From positions 101,206,684 to 101,270,683 of the forward strand of contig NW_026555331.1 in assembly GCF_014898055.3 (NCBI RefSeq): a DNA stretch of 64,000 bases. Reading direction: 5' to 3'. The translations under genes and the position numbers were made by a program. How positions within the stretch are numbered: the first letter of the stretch is position 1; each line of letters starts with the position of its first letter. This document shows, piece after piece, positions 36,115-49,800 of this stretch. The notes beneath the pieces were generated by a model. That model did no database searches, was not told the origin of the DNA, and was given only the letters and a program-made list of their open reading frames with translations. Source of the DNA: Talpa occidentalis (taxonomy: Eukaryota; Chordata; Mammalia; Eulipotyphla; Talpidae).

Positions 36115-36870
36115 ATTCAACAAGCTATATGCCATTTTGGAATGTGAAATTTCAATAGGCAGAACTGAGAAATCAGAACTAGCACTATACTAAAGTATGT
36201 AAGACTTAAAGTATGTCCTCAGTGATTTTTTTTGAATATTACTTTGTGCTAATTTAATGAACCTTTACTAAATGTATATTGTACATCAGCACTCTACCAG
36301 CTACCCAGCTGGGGAAGTCAGCCGCAGGGTTATCAATGATTTCCTGGAATAGATCCTCTTTTCTGTGTTATCAGTTTAAAGTGACCTGCAGATGGTCATC
36401 AGGCCTTGATGTTATCTTCATCTTCATAAGGAACAAAATATCTCCTCAAGCATCAAACAACCCATTACAGTGGCCCTGAGGAATGTGTCACAGCAGGTTA
36501 AACTAAACAAGTTAACGGCTAAAGCAGAGGTCCTATCATGTTCTGGCTCAGGCCAGACCACAGAAGAATGGATTTCCTGCACCTTTTTCAGGTTGTGCAA
36601 CAAGATTATGTCCAAATTACCAATTGTATAGTAATTCAACTTACATTTCTAAGATTTTGTGAAGAATATTTCCAAAGGCTTAAAAAAATCTTAAGGAAAT
36701 TGTTTATACTTGTTTCCCTGGATTTTCTTCCTTTGTATACCACGTTACTTTAGCAACACCTAAAGTACAATAGATGAACTACTGGTTTTATATCACTTTT
36801 TTTTTAGTATCTTTTGTAAGTTTTATAAATGAAGGAGCAAAATATTGTAGTATTTCATGTTACTTTTCTT
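36115..36870. other. Stretch between NSA2 retrocopy and L1 piece
   Basis: Words such as GGCCACTGTAATGGGTTGTT on the complement hint at an old repeat; no gene. Confidence 0.3.
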
Positions 36871-37195
36871 TTTTTCTTTTATATATTTTTTACATCATTT
36901 TTCATTTTTGCACCATGTATGCATTTTCATTTTGGTTATATTCCCCACCCCCCTTATTTTGACCCTAATCCCTCGTCCCCTCCCCCCTAGTATGTCTCTA
37001 GTTTATAGTTGCTTGTTGATTTTGATTTTTACTTTATTATAATTAGTCCTTTTCCTGGTCCCTTATTTAGGTTTTCTAGATTCCTGCTATGAGTGAGACC
37101 ATCCGGTATTTTTCTTTTTCTTTCTGGCTTATTTCGCTGAGCATGATCCCTTCCAGCTCGATCCTTGTTGCTGCAAATTGCATGAGTTTATCACA
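36870..37195 (-). mobile_element. L1 3' end, antisense, near the FAM221A promoter
   Basis: Same 3' UTR variant as in the chimera (ATCATTTTTCATTTTTGCAC) followed by the ORF2 end (GCTGAGCATGATCCCTTCCA). Truncated about 170 bases before the CpG island. Confidence 0.88.
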
Positions 37196-37329
37196 TTTTT
37201 TAAAAAACTGCCAATTTTGCAAACACGGCTGGCATGGCGTTTCTGAAACTATCTAGAACCTTCTCAAAAACGGCGAAACACACAGGACAGAGAAACAAGC
37301 CATTTTCTGTGCCTCCGTTATAGACAAGG

Positions 37330-37800
37330 TACGTACCCTCCCGTCCCTGGCTGCTTCACGGGAGCCCTCCTGCAGTAAGCAAAGGGAGAGGCGAGCGGGG
37401 AAGGCAAATAGCATCCCCAGTGGGGCGGGGCCGCCCGCAGGGTGTTTCGCGCGCCCCGCAGCGGCCGCAGGGTGGAAGCGCAGGCGGCCCGCGCCGTTGG
37501 GCGGTCGTGGGCCGAGCCAATCCCGAGGCGAGCGGGAGGGGGCGCGGCCGGCCGAGGCGGGTTCTGGCTGCCCCGGGGTCCGCTCGCTCGCTGGGCGGCT
37601 CCCGGCGTGCGGCGCGGGCGCTTCGCGCTTCCCCGCCGACCATGGAGCGGGTGACGTTGCCTCCCGGAGGCGCGGCGGCCGTCGATGAGTACCTGGAGTA
37701 CCGGAGGTGAGGGGCGGCTCTGTGGGGTGCGGCTCCCCCGGGGATCGCGGGTGGGCGGCTGGGGACCCGGCTGTGGCCTGGCCGGGCTCGCGGGGTTCTT
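37330..37800 (+). promoter_or_regulatory. FAM221A: FAM221A CpG-rich promoter and 5' UTR
   Basis: GC content and CpG density rise abruptly between about 37370 and 37790 and drop on both sides. Several GGGCGG-type boxes are present (for example near 37426 and 37592) and there is no evident TATA box. The start codon of FAM221A is inside the island, typical of a broad CpG-island promoter. Long open frames on both strands here are a GC effect. Confidence 0.8.
37642..37706 (+). CDS. FAM221A: FAM221A coding exon 1
   Basis: Codons 1-21 plus two bases: [20 protein letters not shown] and R. Ends at donor GTGAGG (37707), inside the CpG island. Confidence 0.95.
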
Positions 37801-40800
37801 TCTCCAGCTTTTGGCGGAGCTTACATAGATTTTCAGTTTCTTCTTTCTGTCATTAAATATTGTAATGACGTGCAGTTCTGTAATGATAGCTCTCTTCCGC
37901 GGCCAATTAAGAGCTCCCTCTCCCCCCAACACGCCCATCCCTGACAAGACGGATTATTAACTCTAGAGTTACCCATTTTTTCCCCCCCTGAAGTGGACAT
38001 TAAAGAATTACACATTAAATATTCGGGGCCTATAAAAGCAGACATGGAACTTGCATGTTAGTAGCAGGTTACGTCGTAAACTGCCAAAGGTGCACCTAAC
38101 TCCGAGGCGTTGGTTTGGGAAAAAGGCACCCACTGGTGTGGTTTTAGGGCTTCTGGAGAAACTCCTCTCCTGAAATTGGAAATGCTGCCGCCCCTTTGGT
38201 TTGGGGACAGGATTCCCTTTCCTTGAATCCTGACAAGGCTGCGCACCTATGGCGAGGGATTCATTTTCAGTTTGTAAGGGTTTTTGACAGTTGGGAACTG
38301 GCCGAAGGGGAATTACTGGAGAGGGACAAGCTAGTAGACGCGAAGTTGGAGAGGGGAATGTGTTTAAGGGGAAGTGAGACAGTCACGACCCCACTTGGGA
38401 AACTTGAGAGGGACTAACTGCCCTGCTTAAAAGTGACCGCCCCAAATCACCCAGGAGTGTTCGGGCACTCCAGTTCCCTAGCTAATAGCATTCCTCTTGT
38501 CACGGTGGCATAGGTTTGGGTAACACATAGAATGTCCTGGTAACACTCAGCCAGAAAAGTGGGAGCCAAGAGCTTGATGGGTCAGGCCTCATCCCACGTT
38601 CAGGTAGATCCAGGTAACTCCAGGTGTCCTGTGCCTAGAACTGCTCCCACCCAGCTCTCACCCAGGGCAGAGCCAGCACCTTTAGCCTCCAAGTCGCCAG
38701 GGTTTTCTCCCTGGGAACACTTGCTGGATCCTAATGTTAACTGTAACTTAGATATTTAGATTTGTGTCTTGCTTGATCCAGAAAATATTAGGGCCTGGTG
38801 ATTAATTACTTTTGTAAGCATAAGTAACCTGGAACAAGTTTCAGTAAGAGATTATCCGGAACTTTACTGACATTGATATTTGGGAAAGATGGGAGAAACA
38901 GGACTTGGGTGGCTAGTTATGAAAGGAGTGTGAAAGGGTCTGAAGGATGAATCTAGGTTAGGAACTCTCCTTCCTCAAAGTTTTCCCAGAGTCAGCCTTA
39001 TTTGGGTGCTTTTGTGGGAGGCATTTGGGAGGGAAGTTTAGAACCTTGCAACTCAAAGTGTAGCAACCATGGACCAGTGGTGTGGGAATCACCTGGGAAC
39101 TTGTTAGGAATTCAGATTCTCAGGACTTTTAGTGTGAATCTGCATTTGAAAATGATCCACAGGGATTCTGTAAATTAAGTTTTCTGGGGCATTGGTTTAG
39201 AACTCAAACAATCTGTTCCATCCTTTAACAATTTGCATTTATTTAAAGGTTTTTCTAGTACTTGTTGTACTTCTTGGTAGCTTCCCTAAATTGAAATGGT
39301 CCAAAGTTTATCTCAGGATTAAATACCCTTTTTGTATCCAAATTTTTTAAATAAGGAAGACTATAGTTTCTGAACAAGCATCTGCTGAAGGCTTGAAAGT
39401 TTGAAAAGTTTGAAAAAAGCTGTGAATTGCACAAGTAATTATGTAGCATTCTGCAAACAGCACTTTTCATGACCTTCATAGGACTATATTTTCAAAGAGA
39501 AGTTTCTTCAATTTTGAACAAATTCTTTTGTCTTCTTCTACCTCCAGGGAGGCCAAATCTTAATTTTCTAAGAAATAGAGATAACTTAAGTTTTTGCATA
39601 AAGGTCTGACTTCTGGAATTAAACATTGATGTACCTGACTACTTAACACACAGGTATTGGCTTGAGTTTGTGTAGACTCTAGGGTATTTGCATAGATCCA
39701 AGAATATTTGTGGTTTTGTGTAGTTTCATAAAGCAAAAATAAAATATAATTTTTTTTTGCTAAAATGCTGATCTTTGCAACATTGTCATCATAACCAATG
39801 ACCTTCGCTTTCCATTCTCTCTTTTTTTTTTTTAAGATTTATTTATTTATTTATTTATTTATTTTATTTTATTCTGGGTACAGTCAGAAGCGCAGGAGGG
39901 TGAGAGAATTCACCAGAGCCAGAGCAGGGAGCAGAGCAGGCAGAGTGACGAAGTACACTGCTGAGGGGAGCAGCGGGCGGCAGGAGAGGTCTGCGCGCCA
40001 TGTGGGACCCTCGCCCGGTGGCCGGGGATCGAACCGGTGCTGCAGAGGCTATGGGCAGCTTCGCAGCCCAGTGCTCAACCGCTGTGCCATTGGGGAGGCC
40101 CTCCATTCTCTCTTAATTTAAACTCCTGGCCTAGGTTTGGGGTCAGGTATGGACATTAGTTTTGCCGTCTTTTATGGTCATGAGTTTTGTACTATCTTTA
40201 ACGAAGTAATATGTTAAAAATTTTTAGTGCTATATTTGTTTATTTATTTATTTTAAAGTTCTATTTATACAAGAGCTGGGGTACAGGCCAGAGGTGCGGG
40301 AAGGTGAGAGAATTCATCAGAGACAGAGTGGGGAGCAGAATAGACAGATGACCGAAAACACTGCTGAAGGGAGCAGCAGGTGTGACAGGAGAGGTCTGCT
40401 GTGCCATGTGGGAATCTCCCTTGCGGGCCGGGAATCGAATCCATGCTGCAGAGGCTGCAGACAGCTTCACAGTGCTGTGCTCAACCCGTTGTGCCACTGG
40501 GGAGGCCGCTAGTGCTATATTTAATGGAGAAAAATGTTAACATTTTTAGTAGTTTAGGTTCTAGCTATTAATGAAAAGAATGAGCATGGTGCTTCAGAAT
40601 GAAAGGAGAAGTTGAGATGAATATGTAGTAAACCACCATTGGTAAACCTCAATTAGTAATGTCAAATGTTATGAATTTGTTGATTTTATTTTTTGTAATA
40701 TTTTATATGGGAAGCAAAGCTTTATTACTAAGAATATATAATTTTACTGTTACCATATGACTAAAGTAACATATCAAGATTAAGTGCCCTTTCTTTCGTA

Positions 40801-43800
40801 TAAGCGTCTAATTTTAGAATTTAAGATTTTTCTTTTTTTTTTATTTTAAGATTTTTTTTTAATAAGTCAGCTTTTTTCTTTTTTTTTTTAAAAAATTTAT
40901 TTATTTATTCATACAAGCACTGGGTACAGTCAGAATCACGGGAGGATGAGAGAATTCACCAGAGCCAGAGCGGGGAACAGAACAGGCAGAAGGACCGAAG
41001 TACACTGCTGAGGGGAGCAGCGGGCGGCAGGAGAGGTCTGCGCACCATGTGGTACCCTCACCCAGTGGCCGGGGATTGAACTGGCGCTGCAGAGGCTGCA
41101 GGCAGCTTCGCAACCCAGCGCTCAACCACTGCGCCACCGGGGGAGGCCCGAATTTAAGATTTTTCACTTGAAGAATAAATATTCAAATCTTAAGTTTATC
41201 TCAGGATTAAATAACTTTTTTTTTAAACTTTTTTTTTTCTTTGGTAGAATTGTTGGTGAGGATGATGGAGGGAAACTTTTTACTCCTGAAGAATATGAAG
41301 AATACAAAAGAAAAGTTTTACCTATGCGCTTACAGAACAGATTATTTGTGAGCTGGCGATCACCAACTGGAATGGATTGTAAACTTGTGGGTCCAGAGAC
41401 ACTGTGTTTTTGTACACATAGGTAAGATATTTTACTGGCAAGTTTTCTGATGACTAGAAAATATGAAACTGTATGAGAGGGGGCATATCATCCTTCTATA
41501 TATAACATTATTTGTGACCAGTGAGAAACATTTTAAAATAGTGCTTCAAATAATATTTTAGAAATTATCTAAAGGTTTTATTTTTTTGTGCTGTAATAAA
41601 AAAATTTCTGTATGTTCTAGCAGAACTCATTATGGAGTCCATCACTTTAAATGTCTCTTCTATTGATAAAAAGATATTGGTACCCTTGTGACTTTGCCAG
41701 AGGCCTTGCAGTCAACTGGGGAGTCCCCCACTAGGCAAGGCAGAACTTGGGTCATCAGACTGCAAAACTGCTTTAAGAGTTGTTTGCATTGACCTGACTG
41801 AACAGGTAACCAGACTACAAATAGAAGCATTTCTCCTCAAACTTAACTAATCTCCCTCTGCATTTTAAGAAACATATTGGGTGGATACCTTTCTTTAAAC
41901 AAAGATATAAGCATATAGAGTTTTATTACAAATGTTCGAGAAAAGCACATGGAGGAAAGTAAATATATGAAGTTCCAGTCATTGGTGTGTGTAGCCTGTA
42001 CCTGAGGTTTGCATTGGACTGTGTTCGTTGTGTTATACTTTAAATTTTACTCCTGTCACAGATCACAGTTGTACAACTCAGAAGGACAAAACTGCTTTGT
42101 AGGGGAAAAAACCACTGAACCGGTTATGTGTTTTTAGGTAACAACTTGAACTGCTGTTCCAAAGGAACAGCAGGAGAACCGCCCTGTTTGCATAGTTTCT
42201 GGGTCTCTTTCATGAGAAACTCTTTGTAGTTGCTGTTTACAGACTTGAGTTTGCCAAAGGTTGTTAGGCAGTTGCTAGGATGAGTAATGTGTATAGATTG
42301 ACTTTACATTTCTTTAGCAACGCCTGCTGAAAACACTGGAGGAATGGAGGATGAGGGATTTATTGATATCTTCCTGAATTGAAGAGGAGTTTGGTCAATT
42401 TGTGTTAGTTTTATAACTTGCTCTGCTATGAATTTAGTGCCAGTTTCTTATTTGTATATATCATGGGATTAACCCTCAAAATTGACTCAGCCCAACTTTG
42501 TTGGAAAAGTTCTCATAAAAACTCAGTGCGGTGAGATCTCTTTTTATATTTTTTCCCTACCATTATAAAAGTGAAACATGGTTATAAAGGGAAATAAGGA
42601 ATGTGTAGAAAGTAAAAAAAACTCTATTGAATGCCAGCTGCTGATGATACATTTTACTATATTTGTGTAATTTTTTTCTTTATATTAATAATTTAATTGT
42701 TAATTTTATGATTTTATGTGTGTGTAAACATTTAACCAGTTTTAAACGATAGAATGACAGAAATGTTTTCACATTGTTATGTAGTAATTATAAACAGGAT
42801 TTTAAATGCCTCCTTAATATGCTAGCTAATTCAGTGGGGTGCACTGTGTGTAACTCACAGCTGTGAGGTAGTCTGGGGATATCAGGGCAGTGAGGGGAAG
42901 AAGGATTCCAGTTATGGCTCTTTGTCTTGCTTTGTCTTTTTATATTTTATGTATTATGTTTCTGTAAAAGATTGAACTTGAAGAAAGGGCTTCACTGCTG
43001 AAAAAAGTTGTCTAGTATTTTAGTTATTTATTCCTTTACTAGTATGTGTGTGTATGTTTCCCTTTTTTGCTGTTGTATGTACTGTTACTAATACCATTGC
43101 TATTCACAAAGTTCTTTTTTTTCCCCAGAAAGGAACTGTCTGGGTTAAAGGATAGATTTTTTTAAAGTTTCTGGAAACATTAAACAGGATTGGTTCTTTT
43201 ATAACACTCTTGACAGCATTGTGAATTATGTATAGTTTTTTTTTTTTAAAGATTTATTTATTTAGCGTAGAAGAACTGGGGTATAGGCCAGAGATGCAGG
43301 GTGAGAGGATTCACCAGAAACACAGTGGGGAACAGAATAGGCAGACTGACCGAAATATACTGCTGAGGGGAGCAGTGGGCAAGTCAGGAGAGGTTGCTGT
43401 GCCATGTGGGTAGCTCCCTGGCCAGGGATCGAACTCATGCTGCGGAGGCTGCAGATAGCTTTGTAGGTTGTGTCTTAACCCCTTGTGCCACCAGGGAGGC
43501 CCAAATTATGTATCATTTTAAAAATAACTTTAGCTCTTTTTGCTTAGTGAAAAATGGTATTGTTATTTTATTATCTATTACTTAGATTAATATTGAGAGT
43601 TATAAATTTAATATTGTTTTACTGCATATCACCTTATTAGCAGGAAGTAAGTGGCTTATTAAAGAAATTTGCAGGGGTCTCCCTGGCAGCGCATGGGGTT
43701 AAGCACCGCATTGTGAAGCAATCCGAAGCCTCTGCAGCACGAGTTCAATGCCCGGCTGGCCAGGTAGCAACCCACATGGCACAGCAGACCTCTCCTGTCT

Positions 43801-46800
43801 CACACACTGCTCCCCTCAGCAGTGTATTTCAGTCAATCTGCCTGTTCTGTTCCTCACTCTGTCTCTGGTGAAAACTCTCACCCACAGCATCTGTGGCCTG
43901 TACCCCAGCTCTTGTAAACATAAATAAATAAATAAATCTTAAAAAAAAAAAGAAAATTGCAGTGTTTTAACAAAGAGCTTTGTCTCTTAAAATGTTTATA
44001 ATTTATTTGGAGGTTAAAAGTTAAACTGTATTAAAATAAATTCCATTAATATTTATTTGTTGTACACTAAATATGTATTTATTGAACACTTGCCATAGTT
44101 TTAGGTTATGCTTCTGTATTAAAGACTCTGTAGTGATATTTTAAAGGAATTATATAATTTGGGGGGTATATTACTGTGAAAATTCTTAAATAGATAAAAA
44201 TCTAAGAGTGAAGATTTTCTCTGAAGCAACATAGCTGACAGAAATACCATATGCAGGGGAGTTTTCACCTTACAAACAAGAACAATGAAACAGAAATAAA
44301 ATAAATAATATTCCTTAATAAAAGAGAAATTGCAATTTTTGGCAGTACCTGCATTGTATTTCTGGTTTTCCTTTCCTTTTCCTTTTATTTTTTAGGTATA
44401 AGCAACATAAAACTGACTTTGAAACAATTCCACAGCAGCGTCCCATTAGTCTGCCTTGCCGAGTGACTGGCTGCCAGTGCAGGGCTTACGTTTATGTCCC
44501 TCTGAATGGCACACAGCCCATTCGCTGCAGATGCAAGCACTTTGCGGATCAACATAGCGCTGCCCCCGGCTCCGCTTGCAATGCCTGTGAGTTCCATTGA
44601 TATCGACACACAAACAGAATCTTTTTCTTTAGTGAATATGTAATATACCCTATGTGCCATTTTTATTAAGCTGTGGAGTCCATATTAAACAACGGAGGAA
44701 AATTTAATGGATAACCATTTAAAATTTTTATTTTTTGTGGAAAATTCATAAAGTTATTTGCATGTTTTGCTATCATAAACCTTGGTCTCATGTAGTTAAA
44801 CTAAGTTAAGCCAATAGTAATAGATTTTAGGAATCATTGGAAATCATTTGATTCAATTTTTTTAAAAAAGATTTATTTTTTATTTATACAATAGCTGGGG
44901 TACAGGCCAGAGGCACGGGAGAGGATTCACCAGAGACAGAGTGGGGAACTGAACAGGCAGACAGACTGAAAGTACTGCTGAGGGGAGCAGCAGGCACGAC
45001 AGGAGAGGTCTGCCGCACCATGTGGGAATCTCCCTGGCCAGCTGGAAATTGAACCTACATTGCAGAGGCTGCAGACAGCTTCATAGTGCTGCGCTCAACT
45101 CGCTGCGCCACTGGGGAGGCCTTCAATTCTAAATTCTATGAAATAGGTTATAACAACATTTTTTTTAAAGATTTATTTATTTATATAAGCAGTGGGTACA
45201 GTCAGAAGCCGGGGAGGGTGAGAGAATTCACCAGAGCCAAAGCGGGGAGCAGAGCAGGCAGAAGGACCGAAGTATACTGCCGAGGGGAGCAGCAGGTGGC
45301 AAGAGAGGCCAGTGTGCCATGTGGGACCCTCCTCCGGTGGCCGGGCAGCAGCCGGGAATCGAACCAGCGCTGCAGAGGCTGTGGGCAGCTTCGCAACCCA
45401 GCGCTCAACCGCTGTGCCACCGGGGAGGCCCCATAACAACATTTTTTAATGACGTGGCAGGAATGTTTCATTGTTTAAGTAGTTGCATAAAACATTTATT
45501 ATTTGCCTTGGTTCCTATTCACATTTCTCAAAAGTCTGAATGAGTAAAAATTTTGTCAATGGTATATTCTGGCCACTATTTCAACACGACTTGTTTTTTT
45601 CAATATAACAACTTTACTAAGATAGGATTCCTAGATTACACAGCTTATCCATTTTAAGAGTACACTTTAATGGCTTTTGATATATTCACAGAGTTGTGCA
45701 ACCATCACCACAATACATTTTAGAACATTTTTGTCACCCCCTAAAGAAACTCTTTATCTATTGACAATTATTCCATGTTGCTTTGTCCCCATAACCCTAG
45801 GCAACCAATAATCCACTTTTTGTCTATGGGTTTGCCTACTCTAGACATTTCATATAAGTAGAATCGTAGAATATGTGCTCTTTTGTGATGGGTTTCTTTC
45901 ACTTGGCGTAATGTTTTTATGATTCATCCACAGTGCAGCATGTATTAGTACGTCTTTCATTTTTATTGCTAAACGATATTTCATTGCATCTCTTCTGTGT
46001 CTGTGGATTAGCCTTTTATATGACTTTTATGGGGGATTGTCTCATAGGGTGTTCTCCACCTATCTCCTCACCAAGTTCAGACCGCAGAACTGTCCCCACA
46101 TCTGATTTTGACTCAGTATTTGAGGACAGAGCACGCGTTTTCAATTCTCCAGTGGTTAGCCCAATTTTGTTAAGTACATGTTGATTTCTCCAGTACTTTT
46201 TCCTGCTGCTTACCCTCTTCCTACTTCAGCATCTTCTATAAGTAAGAGCAGCAGGGGCTGGTGGTGAGAGTTATAGGGGTCAGAGGTGAACGATTTGACT
46301 TCAGATGACTTTAGCCTAGATAAGTGTTTTTAGGGCAGAAGGCTCAGTACCTATATCTAAAAACATTTAACTCTTTACATCTTGATTCAGGTTCCAAGTG
46401 TTCAGGATTCCATAGTTGCTTCACATGTGCTTGTGGTCAGCCTGCGTATGCCCATGACACAATAGTAGAAACTAGGCAAGAAAGACTGGCTCAGGGAAAA
46501 CCAGTGGGACAGGATGTTCCCTATGCAGCAATGGGAGGATTAACTGGCTTCAGCTCACTAGCAGAAGGCTACATGCGGTTAGATGACAGTGGAATTGGTA
46601 AGTGATGATATGTGAACTGTGATCATGTATATTGTTTTTATGTGTGCTAACAAAGGTGAAGCCTTATATTTGTTTAGCATTTTATGTTCATGTTTTTTTT
46701 TTTTTTCCAGAACACATTTTATCATTTGTTTTTTATATTTTTGGAGAGGTCTTATTGCCTGTCTACAATATATGGTTATTATAGAAATGTAGAAAATAAA

Positions 46801-49800
46801 AGAGAAAAAGAAATCACTCCTATCCCAATCCCTATCCAATCCAAATCCCTATCCCCAATCCATTGTTTTGCAATAACTGAATAATTTTTCTTTTACTTGA
46901 TATGATACAGTTTATTCGCTACCCTATTGTGTGCAATTTTTGCTATCTCATTTTGGAAACACAGGCATATATGTTCATGTGTGCATATGCACATGTGTAT
47001 ACACATTAGATTTATGACATTCTACTCACATAGGTGTGCACACACATGTATGTACACACATATATCTGCTTGCATATCTAAAAAGTTTAAAGTAATATAA
47101 GGAAAAATTAGATATATCTCAAACTATTGAAGGTAGCTTGATCTGCCTGAGTGTTGGGTGGGATTAGGGAGAATAATATGGTTTGATGTACTTCAAATAT
47201 TTAAGCTGTCTGGTGCATTTTTTTTTTTTTTTAAGATTTATTTATTGGGTCTCCCCGGTGGCGCAGCGGTTGAGCGCTGGGTTGCTAAGCTGCCAGCGGC
47301 CTCTGCGGTGCCGGTTCAATCCCCGGCTGCTCCCCTGCCACCGGAGGAGGGTCCCACATGGCGCGCAGACCTCTCCTGCCTCCCGCTGCTCCCCTCAGCA
47401 GTGTACTTCGGTCCTTCTGCCTGCTCTGCTCCCCGCTCTGGCTCTGGTGAATTCTCTCACCCTCCCGCGCTTCTGACTGTACCCAGTGCATGTATAAACA
47501 AAACAAACAAACAAATAAATAAATAAAAAACATGCCTCTATTAAAAAAAAAAAAAGATTTATTTATTTATTTATACAAGCACTGGGTACAGTCAGAAGCC
47601 TGGGAGGGTGAGAGAATTCACCAGAGCCAGAGCGGAGAGCAGAACAGGCAGACTGTGGAAGTATACTGCTGAGGGAAGCAGCGGGCAGCAGGAGAGGTCT
47701 GCGTGCCATGTGGGACCCTTGCCTGGCGGCCGGGGATCGAACTGGCACTGCAGAGGCTGCGTGCAGCTTCGCAACCCAGCGGTCAACCACTGTGCCACCG
47801 GGGAGGCCCTGTCTGGTGCATTTTTGAAAACAAAGAGTTTTTTGTTGCAAAAATTACATAAAAATATACATTAATTTTTCTTGTTGTAGAGAATTCAAAC
47901 AATAAAAATGAAATGCAGGGCCCTCTTGAACACTTTTTTTTACCCCACATTCTCTCCCAGAGGGTACTTTCTTGTCATCAATTGAGCTGAATTTTCTTTA
48001 GCCTACATTTTACAACTTCTTTTTAACTTAAAACAATTTTGAAGGCCCGTTACGTTAATACACACAAATCGATGTAATTATTTTTAATTGCAGCATACTG
48101 TTCCAAACTGTAGATAAATCAGTTTATCTAAACCATTTCCTTGTTTATGGAATTGAGATTATTTCCATTTTTTTACTACTAAAAATAATCCTAGCTCCAA
48201 AATCCTTGAACTTACTTCCTTGTGTATTTCCTTTTCAGTATTGTATATTGAAAAATGATAAGTTTTTCAATGATATAGAAAAGTAGAATTGTTGGACTGA
48301 TGTGTGTGCACATGTGAAATTTTAATACATTCTGCCATGTGCCCTCAAAAAATGCAGTACTCTGTATTTCCTCTAGTGATGTTTTAGCTTATCTACTTCA
48401 TCATATTTATGCTGATTGCTGATATTATTAAACTTATTTTTTTGCCAGTATGATGTGTGGAAATGTTTATATTGTTTTAGTTTGATTTTTCTGATTATTG
48501 GTGAGATGAGTAAAGTAAAATGGTGAATTTTACTTTCTGTGTATTGTCTGTTCATATACTTTGCTGATTTTTATGTTTTTATCTTTTTTCACTGATTTAT
48601 AGGAAGATTTTTTTGAGGCAGTGGCCCTGGATAGCATTTATCACATTAAGGGGAAAGGGTGATTCCAGAGTAGAACAGGATGTATGTCCCCAGAACTAGG
48701 GAATTCAACAGAGGGAGTGGTGGACCTCAGGGGGAATCTGTACTTTTACTGAGAGCAAGTGTGAGACTACCGGCCCTACAACATTGAGAGACTAAATTAT
48801 AACTTAGGCCAGGCATGAACATTTGAGATAAGTGGACACCAGAATGGTACAGAACCTGAGCCCCCTTCTGCTATTTTTCCCACAAGCTGCATGAGAGAGG
48901 AACTGGGTATGGAGTGGGGGCCAGAATCTAAAAGATGGAGCATTTATCCTAACATGTTTATGTTATAAGATGGGACTTTTGAAACAAAATAGGACTAAAA
49001 GTTTATTTCCTTCCTCTGCTCATGGTATGAGAATAGGAATGTGGGAGAGGTAATGGTTTTATGAAGCAGATAGAGCATAAAAAAGTATAAAAAGTTGTAC
49101 TTTTCTCTGTAGCGTCCTTCCTTTTGTGAACCAAAAAAGTCAATGTCTGCAGCAGCTGTTTGTGGTTTGGGGTGTTAATGTTTTCTCATTTTGCGGAAGC
49201 ACAAGTTTTTTATTATTAACATATGGTTTTTAGGTTTCCCAGTGAAGAATAAAAAATACTACTCTTTAAAAAAACTTTTTATTTACATCTTTTATGTCAC
49301 TGTGTAGTCCCCATAAAATTCCCACCACCAGTTCACCCATGAACCATCACCATAGTCCCCTGTGCTCTTCTCTCCCCTGTCCTGATTCATTTTCTTCCCC
49401 TTCCATTGCATAATGTCTCTTATCCATGGTTGCCTGCTAGTTTTGTTATTTTATTATTGTGACTATTATTGTTATTTTTTCTCCCTGATCCCTTATTTGG
49501 TTCTCATACAGTCCTCCTATAAATGAAACCATTCAATATTTTTCCTTTTCCTTCTGGCTTATTTCACTGAGCATGATCCCTTCTAGCTCCATCCATGTTG
49601 CTGCAAATGGCATGAGTTTATCTTTTTTGATTGCTGAATAGTATTCCACTGTGTATATATTCCACATCTTCTTGATCCAGTCATCTATTTTTGGGCATTT
49701 GGGTTGTTTCCATATCTTACCTATTATAAATAGTGCTGCAATAAACATAGGTATCTTTTTGAATTAATGTTTTTGTATCCTTTGGGTAGATCCCTAAGAG

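Larger units (their letters stand above)
37707..41247 (+). other. FAM221A intron 1
   Basis: The 5' part (37707-39780) shows no repeat or gene I recognise. The 3' part holds three antisense SINEs in tandem (39824, 40238, 40833). Confidence 0.7.

Noticed and set aside
37318..37947. 209-codon antisense open frame over the FAM221A promoter
   Set aside because: It lies in a CpG island where stops are rare, is Pro/Arg/Ala-rich, and has no domain or splice support; the plus strand holds FAM221A exon 1.
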